Positions 9,410-17,474 of a stretch of 64,000 nucleotides of DNA are shown here, one piece after another. The position numbers and the translations under genes were made by a program. Position 1 is the stretch's first letter; every line of letters begins with the position of its first letter. This stretch comes from Roseovarius spongiae (GTDB taxonomy: Bacteria > Pseudomonadota > Alphaproteobacteria > Rhodobacterales > Rhodobacteraceae), in contig NZ_RAPE01000007.1 of NCBI RefSeq assembly GCF_003651245.1, positions 1-64,000 on the forward strand, in the 5' to 3' direction. Below the pieces are notes generated by a model. That model was given only the letters and a program-made list of their open reading frames with translations, ran no database searches and was not told the origin of the DNA.

Positions 9410-10161
9410 TAGGCCTGGACAGGTTCCGAGAGCATTTTGCGGACCATGCCGACCATTATGCGGTTATCGGCGGCACCGCATGTTCGATGATTTTCGAGGA
9501 GGTCGGCATCGATTTCCGCCAGACCAACGACATCGACATGGTGCTCTGCGTCGAGGTCGTGGATCCGTCCTTCGCACAGTCCCTGAAGGCCTTCCTGGAT
9601 GGCGGAGGTTACCAGGCGCGCGAACGCAGCAACGGCCGCCGGGAGTTCTACAGGTTCCACAAGCCGACCGAGCCATCGTATCCGGCGATGCTCGAGCTCT
9701 TTGCGCGCAAACCAGAAGCGCTGGAAATCCCGGAGGATGCAGGGTTGACGGTGATAGAGGTTTCGGACGAAACCCTGAGCCTTTCCGCGATCCTGTTGGA
9801 CACGGACTACTACGAGGCACTCATCGAGAGCCGTCGCGCCATTGATGATATTCTTGTTCTCGATGAGCGCCTGCTCATCCCGTTCAAGGCCAGAGCATTC
9901 GTCGACCTGTCTCAGCGAAAGGATGATGGAGACGTGAATGCCAAGGGCAGCGATATCAGGAAGCACCGCAACGATGTGTTCCGGTTGCTTCAGCTTCTCC
10001 CAACCGATCAGCCCATCGAGGTTACCGAGCCACTGAAAGCTGACCTCAGGGCCTATGTGGAGAGGGTGAACGGGCTGGCAGACTTCGACCCGAACGCCTT
10101 CGGTGTCCCCATCGATCGAGAAACTGGCCTCGGCCTGATCTCCAGTCTCTACCAGCTCTGA
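9403..10161 (+). CDS. AbiEii-like nucleotidyltransferase (toxin)
   Basis: 252-residue nucleotidyltransferase-fold protein. The signature is GGTACSMIF (residues 24-32) followed by TNDIDMVL (about 44-51), the glycine pair and DxD of DNA polymerase beta-like enzymes. A basic KARAF segment near 165 and a second acidic cluster follow. AbiEii/MenA-type toxins act by transferring nucleotides to cellular targets such as tRNA, giving abortive phage infection. Its overlap with the upstream HTH gene supports a type IV-style toxin-antitoxin pair. The start ATG lies inside the upstream stop region (ATGGTAG). Function as a toxin is inferred from family and context. Confidence 0.75.
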   Translation: MVVGLDRFREHFADHADHYAVIGGTACSMIFEEVGIDFRQTNDIDMVLCVEVVDPSFAQSLKAFLDGGGYQARERSNGRREFYRFHKPTEPSYPAMLELFARKPEALEIPEDAGLTVIEVSDETLSLSAILLDTDYYEALIESRRAIDDILVLDERLLIPFKARAFVDLSQRKDDGDVNAKGSDIRKHRNDVFRLLQLLPTDQPIEVTEPLKADLRAYVERVNGLADFDPNAFGVPIDRETGLGLISSLYQL

Positions 10162-10216
10162 CGACCGCTAACCAACACGTCTCCGAGCCAAGCTGAGAAC
10201 GTTGCGGGTGCGAAAC

Positions 10217-10693
10217 TCAATGCATTCGGCGCAGGCTGCGGCGCAACGCGCGGTTGCCCTCGTCTGGGTCATCCTCTCCAGGGTGTTTTCCCCCGCCCTT
10301 CCAGTCGTCCGACACGAGCCATTCCTCGAAATAGATCAGCCAGAGGTGGGTCCAGGGGATGATGGTGAGGTCCAAACGTTTGCTGGCGTCCCATTGTCCG
10401 GTCCCGGGCAGATAGAGACAGAGCCGATCCGGGTCATGGTAGATATGCGGCAGGTCGCGCCCACCCGCGAGCAACCTCAAGTCAGGATCTACGACCCAAA
10501 CATCCGGCGTCCCGTCCCTTTCGAGGACAAGGGTGACCTGATACGACCGGGAAAGCGGCGTGGGTTGTGCGTGAAAACGCCATTCCAGACGGCCCGGTCC
10601 GAGCACCCCTTCGCCGGCGATCGTCTTGGACCTCTGCAGGAACAGGTACTGCTGGGGCAGTGACAACCGGTTTCTCGTGGTCGATCCCGCCAT
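10217..10693 (-). CDS. CBASS E2-like protein (short Cap2 type)
   Basis: 158-residue protein matching the prokaryotic E2-like family of 'short' type II CBASS operons. Visible hallmarks are HIYHDPDRLCLYLP (residues about 84-97), with the cysteine expected to be the conjugating residue, then IIPWTHLWLIYFEEWL (about 112-127) and WKGGGKH (about 131-137). In these systems an E2 without an E1 partner promotes conjugation of the CD-NTase C-terminus and primes it for signalling. It follows the CD-NTase gene by five bases and is the last gene of the operon. No Cap3 JAB protease is present in the operon. Confidence 0.8.
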   Translation of the reverse strand: MAGSTTRNRLSLPQQYLFLQRSKTIAGEGVLGPGRLEWRFHAQPTPLSRSYQVTLVLERDGTPDVWVVDPDLRLLAGGRDLPHIYHDPDRLCLYLPGTGQWDASKRLDLTIIPWTHLWLIYFEEWLVSDDWKGGGKHPGEDDPDEGNRALRRSLRRMH

Positions 10694-10698
10694 CGCGC

Positions 10699-11898
10699 CT
10701 AGTCCCCGAAAAACTCGTTCTTGGGAACGGGCGTCGAAGCGGCCGATTTTTGGGTGGTGAGGCCAACACCCGCACCAAGCATGAGAGCGCCCGTCTTCCG
10801 CCCCTCGTTCAGCGCGTCCATCCGCCGGTTCATGGTTCGGGCAACAAGTTTGTCACCCAGGCTATCCTTCATGGAGCCGACAATGGCGTCTAGGCCGACG
10901 AGGTCACGAAGGGACTCAAAATCCGCAAGCGCCTTGCTATGCCATTTGTAGAAGGCCTCGACCCGCGCGGGTTCTTCATTCCATCGCTCGGCAAAATTCT
11001 CGCCGTTGGTGGTCTCGTTCCAGACCGCGTAGATCTGGCGGCCATTGACCAGAGGCCGCTCGATGAAGACCGGCATCAGGCGGATCGTGTCGATCAGCAC
11101 CTCGAGTTCGTCGGCGAAAACATGACGCCTGACACACATCTCATAGGATCGCATGGCCAGGGTCGTGATGATGATCGAGATCGGTGCGATCTCCTCCTGA
11201 ACATGCAGGAATTCCAGATCCCGGTGACGCTTCAGGAGCTGCACGGTCCGCCGCAGAATGCCCTTGACGGACTGACGTACCGGGAAAGGCTCTGTCGTCG
11301 CCGCATCGCGCTGTGCCGCGATGATCGACTGCGTCATCCTCGGAACCAAGGCCGCCCGTTCGTCGAAGAGGGCCCGATAGGCCCGAGGATTCGTAGCATG
11401 CCAGTCCCGTAGCTTGCGATCGGGCACCAGCTCACCGCCGTTCATGCAGTTCGGATTGGCAATGGTCGGGGAGATGTCGAGGTGAAAGTCACCGGCGTAG
11501 TTCAGGCGCCAGCAGCGTTTCTTTTCTTCCAGGATCGACGAGTAGTAGGCATGTTCGCGCAGGCGCTGACCGATCGCAGCCTTCAGGCGTGCCGGTGCGA
11601 TCTCCGGGCCAAGGCCGAGGATGAAGCTGATCAGGTCGACGTCGAACTCGTCGCGTCCAATCGGTTTGATTGAGGTGCCGAGTGCGCCGGAGCCGTGCAG
11701 GTAGACATGGAGGGAAGCAAGAATCGGGTCGCTCGATCCGGCCAACCAGTCAGCGACGGCTTCGTAGCTGGTACGGGCCTTCTCGAACTGGGTCTGTGTC
11801 CATTCCAGCTCCTGGCAGATTTCTTCTAGGATCGTGAAAACCTGCGCCCGCCGCTGAATGGCGGTATCGGTGAGGTGGTGCGAGAAGATCTGGTTCAT
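10699..11898 (-). CDS. CBASS CD-NTase (cGAS/DncV-like nucleotidyltransferase)
   Basis: 399-residue cyclic-oligonucleotide synthase. The active site is seen as HGSGALGTS (about residue 68), FDVDLISF (two acidic residues, about 84) and FHLDISPT (third acidic residue, about 138). The C-terminus ends VPKNEFFGD, close to the FFG-type tails that E2 proteins act on in type II CBASS. The open frame extends upstream to 12318, but that extension is arginine/proline-rich shadow of the patatin gene; the ATG at 11898 overlaps the patatin stop (ATGA) and is the right start. The product would be a cyclic di- or trinucleotide that activates the CapV effector; which one cannot be read from sequence. Confidence 0.88.
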   Translation of the reverse strand: MNQIFSHHLTDTAIQRRAQVFTILEEICQELEWTQTQFEKARTSYEAVADWLAGSSDPILASLHVYLHGSGALGTSIKPIGRDEFDVDLISFILGLGPEIAPARLKAAIGQRLREHAYYSSILEEKKRCWRLNYAGDFHLDISPTIANPNCMNGGELVPDRKLRDWHATNPRAYRALFDERAALVPRMTQSIIAAQRDAATTEPFPVRQSVKGILRRTVQLLKRHRDLEFLHVQEEIAPISIIITTLAMRSYEMCVRRHVFADELEVLIDTIRLMPVFIERPLVNGRQIYAVWNETTNGENFAERWNEEPARVEAFYKWHSKALADFESLRDLVGLDAIVGSMKDSLGDKLVARTMNRRMDALNEGRKTGALMLGAGVGLTTQKSAASTPVPKNEFFGD

Positions 11899-12881
11899 GC
11901 CGCGTTCCGTTCGAGTTGATGCACGGGCACGAACGGCTCGGCAGGTTGCTGGAAGAAGATGGGGGTCAGGGTGGGGCCCGCGTGCCGGGCGCTCGATGCG
12001 CCAAGTCCCTTGAGCCTCTGTATCTTGGTGGTGTCGTCGAGGGAAAAGAACCCATCCGGCACGCTCGGCGAATACCGGTGAACGGCCGTCCGGTCGTGAG
12101 GATCGCCTGTCAGATGGCGCGCAATGCCGAGCGCACCGCGGGACTGCCCGTCCATGAGAAGGCTGAGGGCCTTCACCCCGAGACCGGCCTTGCCGGGGAA
12201 TTCGGGTAGCAAGTAGACCTCGTCGACACAGCCGAGGCTCAGGATTTGCAATTCCTGCGGAGACCAGCCCAGCATCGAGATCGCTTCGACGGTCGCGACG
12301 CCCACCGGATTGTTGCACCAGGTGCCTCCGTCGAGAAGCCCAACATCATCCACCGTCTTGTGGCGCGCGAAATAGGTCGGAGCGGCCGACGTCGCCATCG
12401 CCGCGTCGAGGGCCGGCTTCCTGTAGTCCTTGGTGAGCCGCGGATGATGCGACGTCTTGTAGATGTAGACGCTGCGCTGATCGGCATCCCAAGCCGGGAT
12501 CAGCAACCGGGTCTCCGCTTCGCCGATGAGCTTGTCACCGAGGACGGCGTGGAGCTCGTCCCGAAGCGTGGTTGCTTCGTGCTTGGGCTTGGCCAGGTGA
12601 CGCAGCGCGGCACGCGCGTCCCGGGCCTTTCGTCCGAGCCAGCTCTTGTCTCCAGCTTGCCCGAAGATCGTCGGCCCGCGGTTTTCGTAGAGTTCCAGAA
12701 GGGTCTTGGCCCGGATGCCGAGGCCGAGGCCGATCGCGAGAATACCCCCGGTTGACGTTCCCGCAATCAAGTCGAAGTAGCGGCCAATCGGTTCGTCAAG
12801 GTCTTCTTCCAGACCCGCCAGAAAGGCCGCCGGTTGGGTGCCTTTGATGCCGCCGCCATCGATACACAGGATACGTCTCAT
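11895..12881 (-). CDS. capV: CapV-like patatin phospholipase (CBASS effector)
   Basis: 328-residue patatin-like phospholipase. It shows the glycine-rich oxyanion loop GGGIKGT (residues 8-14), the nucleophile elbow GTSTG (about 42-46) and the catalytic DGG (about 179-181, in LLDGGTWCNNPV). CapV effectors degrade inner-membrane phospholipids when bound by the CD-NTase product, killing the infected cell. The gene is translationally coupled to the CD-NTase by a four-base overlap and follows the DUF2188 gene by seven bases. Length is normal for CapV. Confidence 0.88.
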   Translation of the reverse strand: MRRILCIDGGGIKGTQPAAFLAGLEEDLDEPIGRYFDLIAGTSTGGILAIGLGLGIRAKTLLELYENRGPTIFGQAGDKSWLGRKARDARAALRHLAKPKHEATTLRDELHAVLGDKLIGEAETRLLIPAWDADQRSVYIYKTSHHPRLTKDYRKPALDAAMATSAAPTYFARHKTVDDVGLLDGGTWCNNPVGVATVEAISMLGWSPQELQILSLGCVDEVYLLPEFPGKAGLGVKALSLLMDGQSRGALGIARHLTGDPHDRTAVHRYSPSVPDGFFSLDDTTKIQRLKGLGASSARHAGPTLTPIFFQQPAEPFVPVHQLERNAA

Positions 12882-12888
12882 GGTTCAC

Positions 12889-13113
12889 TTAGCCTTCCGG
12901 GGGGTAGGGATCTTTGCCGTAGGTGTTGCGCTCGCGGATGCGACCGTTGGTTCCGTGGATGAGCATTTCCGAGCCCTGATTGCGGGCAATGTCACGCGCC
13001 TGGGTGATCGCGGATTGCTGCGTCTGGTGGATGGCCGTTGCCTTTTCATTGCCGGCGCCTTTCACGGCCCAACCATCTTTGTGAGGGACAACATGCTGAT
13101 TTTTCTTGGTCAT
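12889..13113 (-). CDS. DUF2188 small protein heading the CBASS operon
   Basis: 74-residue protein of the DUF2188 type: TKKNQHVVPHKDGWAV at the start, then a central block with IHGTNGRIRE and the ending YGKDPYPPEG. A longer frame starts at 13152, but the ATG at 13113 has a strong GGAGGT six bases upstream, so it is chosen. It is the first gene of the operon, seven bases before capV. DUF2188 proteins have no settled role; the position suggests a role as CBASS accessory or antitoxin-like protein, which is inference only. Confidence 0.8.
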   Translation of the reverse strand: MTKKNQHVVPHKDGWAVKGAGNEKATAIHQTQQSAITQARDIARNQGSEMLIHGTNGRIRERNTYGKDPYPPEG

Positions 13114-13216
13114 TTTGACCTCCAAGTATCTTTTTTCTTGACGATTCATCAATCTTGTGTTGATATATACAGCAAGAAACGTCGCTTATCAACCGACGTT
13201 TTCACGGGAGCAGACC

Positions 13217-14287
13217 ATGTTTGGACAACGATTGCGACTGGCCCGCAAGAAGGCGGGATTGTCGATGCAGGGCCTAGCGGACCGCACCTCACCAAAGATC
13301 ACCGCGCAGGCCATCAGCAAATACGAGGCGGACAAGATGAACCCGTCCTCCTCGGTGCTGGTTGGTCTGAGCAAGGCACTTGGCGTGTCGCTCGACTTCC
13401 TGATGGGAGGTCAGGTTGAAGAGCTGGTCGGCGTCGAATTCCGCAAGCATTCCAGCACCTCCGCGAGGGACCGCGCTCATGCGGAAGCCATCGTCATAGA
13501 GAGGCTGGAAGACTACCTGGCGATCGAGGACATCCTGGAGATCGCACCGCCGGATGATCCGTTCGGCGATTTGGTGACCGATGTCGTCAAGAACTACGAA
13601 GAACTGGACCTCCTTGCACGCAAGCTGCGAAAGCACTGGAAGCTCGGCAACGACCCAATTCCCAGCATGTCGCGGCTGCTCGAGGACAAGGGCATCAAGG
13701 TCATCGAAGCCGATTTCGCCGAGCGCTTCGATGGGCTGGCCTGCGAGGTACGTCGCAGCGAAGGCCGAAGCTCCACCGATGTAGTGGTGGTTTCAAGCCG
13801 CACCAATGTCGAGCGCAGGCGTTTCAATCTGGCCCATGAACTGGCGCATCGTGTCATTCGGGCGACCGGAAACTCGGCGATCAAGCTCGAGAAGGCGATG
13901 AACCGTTTTGCCGGGGCATTCCTGATACCGACCGATCACCTGATCGAAGAGGCTGGTCCCTCGCGCAGTGGCATGACCTACATGGAGATCATGCGGCTGA
14001 AGCGGCTCTATGGCGTGTCGGCAGCCGCGATGCTGATGCGTCTCGGACAGATTGGCATCTTGCCCAAGTCGATGATCGACTACGCGTTCCGGACCTACGC
14101 ACGGCGCTGGCGCACCAGCGAACCGGACGAGATACGAGATGATGAAGGGTTCGGCGCTTTTGAGCATCCGCAGCGCTTTGAACGCCTGGTTTGGCGTGCG
14201 CTTGGTGAGGAGTTGATCTCGCCGGTACGCGCCGCTCAGATGCTGCACCTCTCACTGTCCACCGTCGAAGAGAATATCAGGGGATAG
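13217..14287 (+). CDS. Fused XRE helix-turn-helix and ImmA/IrrE metallopeptidase regulator
   Basis: 356-residue two-domain protein. Residues 1-65 form an XRE helix-turn-helix (FGQRLRLARKKAGLSMQGLA). Residues about 150-260 form an ImmA/IrrE peptidase with the zinc motif HELAHR and a downstream acidic helix AMNRFAGAFLIP. An upstream in-frame ATG exists at 13157, but 13217 has GGGAG seven bases before it. Such proteins repress a promoter until damage or infection triggers cleavage. It is divergent from the CBASS operon, 103 bases away, and resembles the CapH and CapP regulators of other CBASS loci merged into one chain. The control of CBASS is inferred from position. Confidence 0.85.
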   Translation: MFGQRLRLARKKAGLSMQGLADRTSPKITAQAISKYEADKMNPSSSVLVGLSKALGVSLDFLMGGQVEELVGVEFRKHSSTSARDRAHAEAIVIERLEDYLAIEDILEIAPPDDPFGDLVTDVVKNYEELDLLARKLRKHWKLGNDPIPSMSRLLEDKGIKVIEADFAERFDGLACEVRRSEGRSSTDVVVVSSRTNVERRRFNLAHELAHRVIRATGNSAIKLEKAMNRFAGAFLIPTDHLIEEAGPSRSGMTYMEIMRLKRLYGVSAAAMLMRLGQIGILPKSMIDYAFRTYARRWRTSEPDEIRDDEGFGAFEHPQRFERLVWRALGEELISPVRAAQMLHLSLSTVEENIRG

Positions 14288-14295
14288 TCCGTCTC

Positions 14296-14799
14296 GTGGC
14301 CCGCGTGATCGTCAATGATGCCAGTTGCTTGATCGATCTTCGGAAAGGTCGGTTGTTGCACGTCTTGTGCGCCCTTCCCTACGAGTTCATCGTACCGCTT
14401 CCCGTACGCGCCAGCGAGATTCTGGATTTCACACCTCAGGAGTGGGCACTTCTCGACGGAAGCGGCATGGCGACGTATGACCTGCCGCCCGCCCAGGTCG
14501 GTCAGGCATTCGATATCAAGAAACGGTACGGGCGTCTTTCAGCGAATGATTGCTTCTGCCTCGTGACGGCACAGATGCATGCTGAAGCCATCTTGCTAAC
14601 AGGAGACCGTTTGCTGCGGCGCGTCGCCGAGGACAACGGGATCGCCGCGCATGGCGTCCTTTGGGTCGTCGATCAACTGCTGAGGGAGAGCCTTTGCGAT
14701 CCCAAGCTGCTTGAAACGGCATTGACCCTCTGGCGGAACGACAAGGCGGTCTTCTTGCCAAATCAGCTCATCGACAACTTGCTGCGTCGGGTGCGGTAG
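14296..14799 (+). CDS. PIN-domain-like protein
   Basis: 167-residue protein with PIN-fold features: VNDASCLIDL at the N-terminus (first acidic residue), an acidic residue in RASEIL (about 40), SANDCFCLV (about 92) and LLTGDRLLRR (about 113). PIN proteins are usually metal-dependent ribonucleases, often VapC-type toxins. Start is a GTG at 14296, eight bases after the stop of the HTH-peptidase gene, so the two form an operon. The pairing of an ImmA/IrrE-type regulator with a PIN protein recurs in toxin-antitoxin-like loci. Nuclease activity is unproven. Confidence 0.75.
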   Translation: MARVIVNDASCLIDLRKGRLLHVLCALPYEFIVPLPVRASEILDFTPQEWALLDGSGMATYDLPPAQVGQAFDIKKRYGRLSANDCFCLVTAQMHAEAILLTGDRLLRRVAEDNGIAAHGVLWVVDQLLRESLCDPKLLETALTLWRNDKAVFLPNQLIDNLLRRVR

Positions 14800-14886
14800 C
14801 CGCAGTCTATCGTTCCTCCGGGTTGCGGCGACACGGACCCAGTGCCGCTAAGCAAAATCTATCTGTTATGGTTCATGAAGCACAGG

Positions 14887-16044
14887 TTACGGCGGCTCTA
14901 CTTCGACAAGCCGCAGCCATGCACCATCTTCGGACGCATCAGCATCGACGACGTTGTCAGGGCCGGCAAACAGCACGACATTGGCGGCCGTAGACCCCAA
15001 AGCCGAAACATAGCGAATGCCGTGGGGGTTCCCTCCGGAAAATGACCAATCCCTGAAGAACTCCGTAACGATCTGGGTCGGGATATAGTCGACATTTACA
15101 CGATCATCCTGCTCGACCGGCTCCGCCATCTCGCGAGTCAGTTGGTGCAGAAACGACAGGCCCTGACGAACCCGCCGAGGCGCCGTCGAGAAGAACCCCG
15201 GGATCCGTGGAAGCTCGGCAAGATCAACCAGTGTCATCGGAATTTCGGTTTGAAAACGCGCCAATACAGGCTCGTCCGCGCGGGCCTCGGCGATTGCGGA
15301 GGGACCATCTTCAGCCCCGTAGAACATGGGAATCCCAGGCGGGTTCATCCGGTTTGATTGCAGACAGATGCGGGCCGGCGGCGGGCCAAGGGCGGCAGAC
15401 GTGGGTTCGAACGGCGGAATGGTCTGATTTCGCACCCGATAGTACGACTGCCCGGCAGGAACCGAGCGCACCAAACCCAGTTCTTCGATGAGCTCGGCAA
15501 GTTCCACAAGAAACATGCCAGCAGAGCGTTCATCCGGGTGCGACACATCGCTTGCGCCGACAGAGTGAAAAAAGAACCTTCGCTCCGACATCGTGATGCG
15601 CCGAAAATCGCGCCAGCTAAAAGCCATGCTGTCGTCGAATTCGAGGGAAAGCCAGTCGTACTCGCACCAGAGACCGTCCTCGATCTCGCTGAGCAGATCG
15701 TCCATCAGCCGGTCATGATCTCGAGCTTCGATAGCCAGACCAATCTCGTCGAAAAGCAGTTCTTGCGTATCCCAATGCGACCCTAGGTAACCACCTTCAC
15801 GGGAATTGTAGGGCAGCTGGTCGACCGCGGTGCCGTAGAATGTTCCCATCCGGCCCTCGATGAACTCCGCGATCTCTTCAAGGGGTAAGACCTTACGGCG
15901 ACGTGCGCGGCAATAGCTGCACCGGCCGGGGTCCCCATCATTCCGGATGACATCTTTGAGATCTTCGTCGTCAAAGCACTTTGTGCAGACGTATCTGTCG
16001 GAAATGCTGTCTTGTCGGAAGTTGGCGGGGTCGATGCGGCTCAT
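14887..16044 (-). CDS. HEPN/RES N-terminal and RES-domain protein
   Basis: 385-residue protein. The N-terminal 55 residues hold a CxxC...CxxC pair (VCTKCFDD, then GRCSYCRAR) like a zinc knuckle of the HEPN/RES_NTD type. Residues about 200-380 fit a RES domain: YYRVR, RMNPPGIPMFYGAED and a downstream arginine/serine-containing segment near GGNPHGIRYVSALGS. RES proteins are typically NAD-degrading toxins; the fused N-terminal module may sense or self-inhibit. No partner antitoxin is directly upstream, unlike ParS-ParT type pairs. Probably part of the defence cluster on the left of the window. Confidence 0.75.
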   Translation of the reverse strand: MSRIDPANFRQDSISDRYVCTKCFDDEDLKDVIRNDGDPGRCSYCRARRRKVLPLEEIAEFIEGRMGTFYGTAVDQLPYNSREGGYLGSHWDTQELLFDEIGLAIEARDHDRLMDDLLSEIEDGLWCEYDWLSLEFDDSMAFSWRDFRRITMSERRFFFHSVGASDVSHPDERSAGMFLVELAELIEELGLVRSVPAGQSYYRVRNQTIPPFEPTSAALGPPPARICLQSNRMNPPGIPMFYGAEDGPSAIAEARADEPVLARFQTEIPMTLVDLAELPRIPGFFSTAPRRVRQGLSFLHQLTREMAEPVEQDDRVNVDYIPTQIVTEFFRDWSFSGGNPHGIRYVSALGSTAANVVLFAGPDNVVDADASEDGAWLRLVEVEPP

Positions 16045-16104
16045 TGTGCTAGGGTATCAAAGGATTGGGGGCTCGATAAACTCTGGCGGGAGATATCTTT
16101 CCCG

Positions 16105-16845
16105 CTACATGAGTTCGACAACATCCGGAAGCCGGAATGCCAGATCCAGCCGCTCGAGAATCCGGGCAGCCAGAGTCTCGGTCGCCGCCCAGCCTGGTGT
16201 GTAGCTATCCGGCGTCAGGCAAAGTGTCAGAACTCCGATCGTGCCACGATCCATCGCATCCTTGAGGCCTGTAGCGACGGCGTCAATGTAGTCATCGGAG
16301 ACCATCATGCGAATGTCTGACTCAAACTGGCAGTAGAAGTAGTCCAGGTCGATGTTGACGATCCACGGCGCCTCTCGTTCCGCAAGCCAAAATGAGAGGT
16401 TCTCAGGTAGTTCCCATGGCGAACTGTACAGCGGATGGCCGAAGTTCGGTGTGTCCCCATCTTCATGGGTCAGGCATCGGAAGGTCGTGAGGCTGTCCCC
16501 GAATTCCCGCAGGTAGATGGAGAGATAGTTGTCCCAGCGGACGACAGGACAATCGAAGTCGTCACACCGGTAGGTCTTCCCGAGATAGGCATCGATCCCA
16601 GCCGACCAACTTGGCAAATGCTTAAGCCACTCGTCCAAACGGCTCTGAAGCGCGTCGGGATGACGGTCGATGTGTAAGAGGGAATGGGGTGCGGTGAGAT
16701 CGAGTTCTTTCAGCCAGCACCACAGGGCTGCACGATGATTGTCCATCACGTAGACATTGCCCGCTCTGCAGAGAAAGTTTTGGTCGACGGATCCGGAATG
16801 GCTTCGTCCCTTGAAGGGTACGATCCACTCCCATTCAGTTGTCAT
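16105..16845 (-). CDS. UPF0489 / peptide arginase family protein
   Basis: About 246 residues, arginase-like fold of the UPF0489 family. Metal ligand motifs are visible: VMDNHRAALW (N-terminal), LLHIDRHPD (about 58-66) and VNIDLDYFY (about 162-170). Members include enzymes that convert arginine in peptides to ornithine during RiPP maturation. A TTG start at 16872 overlapping the scpB stop is possible, but the ATG at 16845 with AAAGG upstream is preferred. No obvious precursor peptide was found nearby. It lies between the RES gene and scpB on the same strand; a host-protein substrate cannot be excluded. Confidence 0.7.
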   Translation of the reverse strand: MTTEWEWIVPFKGRSHSGSVDQNFLCRAGNVYVMDNHRAALWCWLKELDLTAPHSLLHIDRHPDALQSRLDEWLKHLPSWSAGIDAYLGKTYRCDDFDCPVVRWDNYLSIYLREFGDSLTTFRCLTHEDGDTPNFGHPLYSSPWELPENLSFWLAEREAPWIVNIDLDYFYCQFESDIRMMVSDDYIDAVATGLKDAMDRGTIGVLTLCLTPDSYTPGWAATETLAARILERLDLAFRLPDVVELM

Positions 16846-16868
16846 TCCTGTGCACCTTTCAATGTTAC

Positions 16869-17474
16869 TCAACCCCCATCACTTTGGAGTTCCAGCTCGG
16901 GCAAGTCCCGCAAGCTCTGCAGATCGAACGTCACCAGAAACGTTTCCGTCGTCACGAAGGTATGCGGGGCCCCTGAACGCGGCGCCCTTGGACCTGACGC
17001 GATCAAATCCTTGAACCTCAGCCGCGCCAGCAAATCGCGGCTGACCTCCTTGCCAAAAATGTCCTTAAGCCCTGCCCGATCAATCGGTTGATGATAGGCA
17101 ATGGCGCAGAGCACACCCATCTCCATCTCGGTGAACGCGAGTGCTTGGTCGCCTAGGTCGGCCGCCGCCTTGATCGCGTCGGCAAACTGCGACCGGGTTC
17201 GGAACATCCAGCCGGCTGCAACATGGGCCAGCTCATACGGACGGCCGGTCAACTCCGCTTGGATATCCTCGATCAGCATTTCGACCGAAGCCCCCTGCCC
17301 CACCACGCGGGCCAGGTCGTCGCGGCCAACCGGTGAGGCACTGGCGAAGAGCACCGCCTCGATCCGCCCCATCCATTCGCGCCAGCGCAGCTCCGGCGGC
17401 AGATCGCCGAGCTCCCGGTCAAAGACGGCCTCTCCATCACCCGCGGGTTTCCGTTTCTTGGTCGCAACATTCAT
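16869..17474 (-). CDS. scpB: ScpB-like SMC-Scp subunit
   Basis: 201-residue winged-helix protein of the segregation/condensation ScpB family (RIEAVLFASASPVGRDDLARV near residue 35, and GVLCAIAYHQPIDRAGL near 125). ScpB pairs with ScpA kleisin and SMC for chromosome condensation. The open frame extends to 18074 but that part is the shadow of DUF1403; the ATG at 17474 overlaps the DUF1403 stop by four bases. Plasmid-borne ScpB next to DUF1403 without ScpA is a familiar arrangement on Rhodobacterales plasmids; the role there is unproven and could be plasmid segregation. Confidence 0.85.
   Translation of the reverse strand: MNVATKKRKPAGDGEAVFDRELGDLPPELRWREWMGRIEAVLFASASPVGRDDLARVVGQGASVEMLIEDIQAELTGRPYELAHVAAGWMFRTRSQFADAIKAAADLGDQALAFTEMEMGVLCAIAYHQPIDRAGLKDIFGKEVSRDLLARLRFKDLIASGPRAPRSGAPHTFVTTETFLVTFDLQSLRDLPELELQSDGG

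Noticed and set aside
11899..12318. N-terminal extension of the CD-NTase frame
   Set aside because: Overlaps patatin coding sequence, is low-complexity arginine/proline-rich, and the ATGA overlap at 11895-11898 sets the true start.
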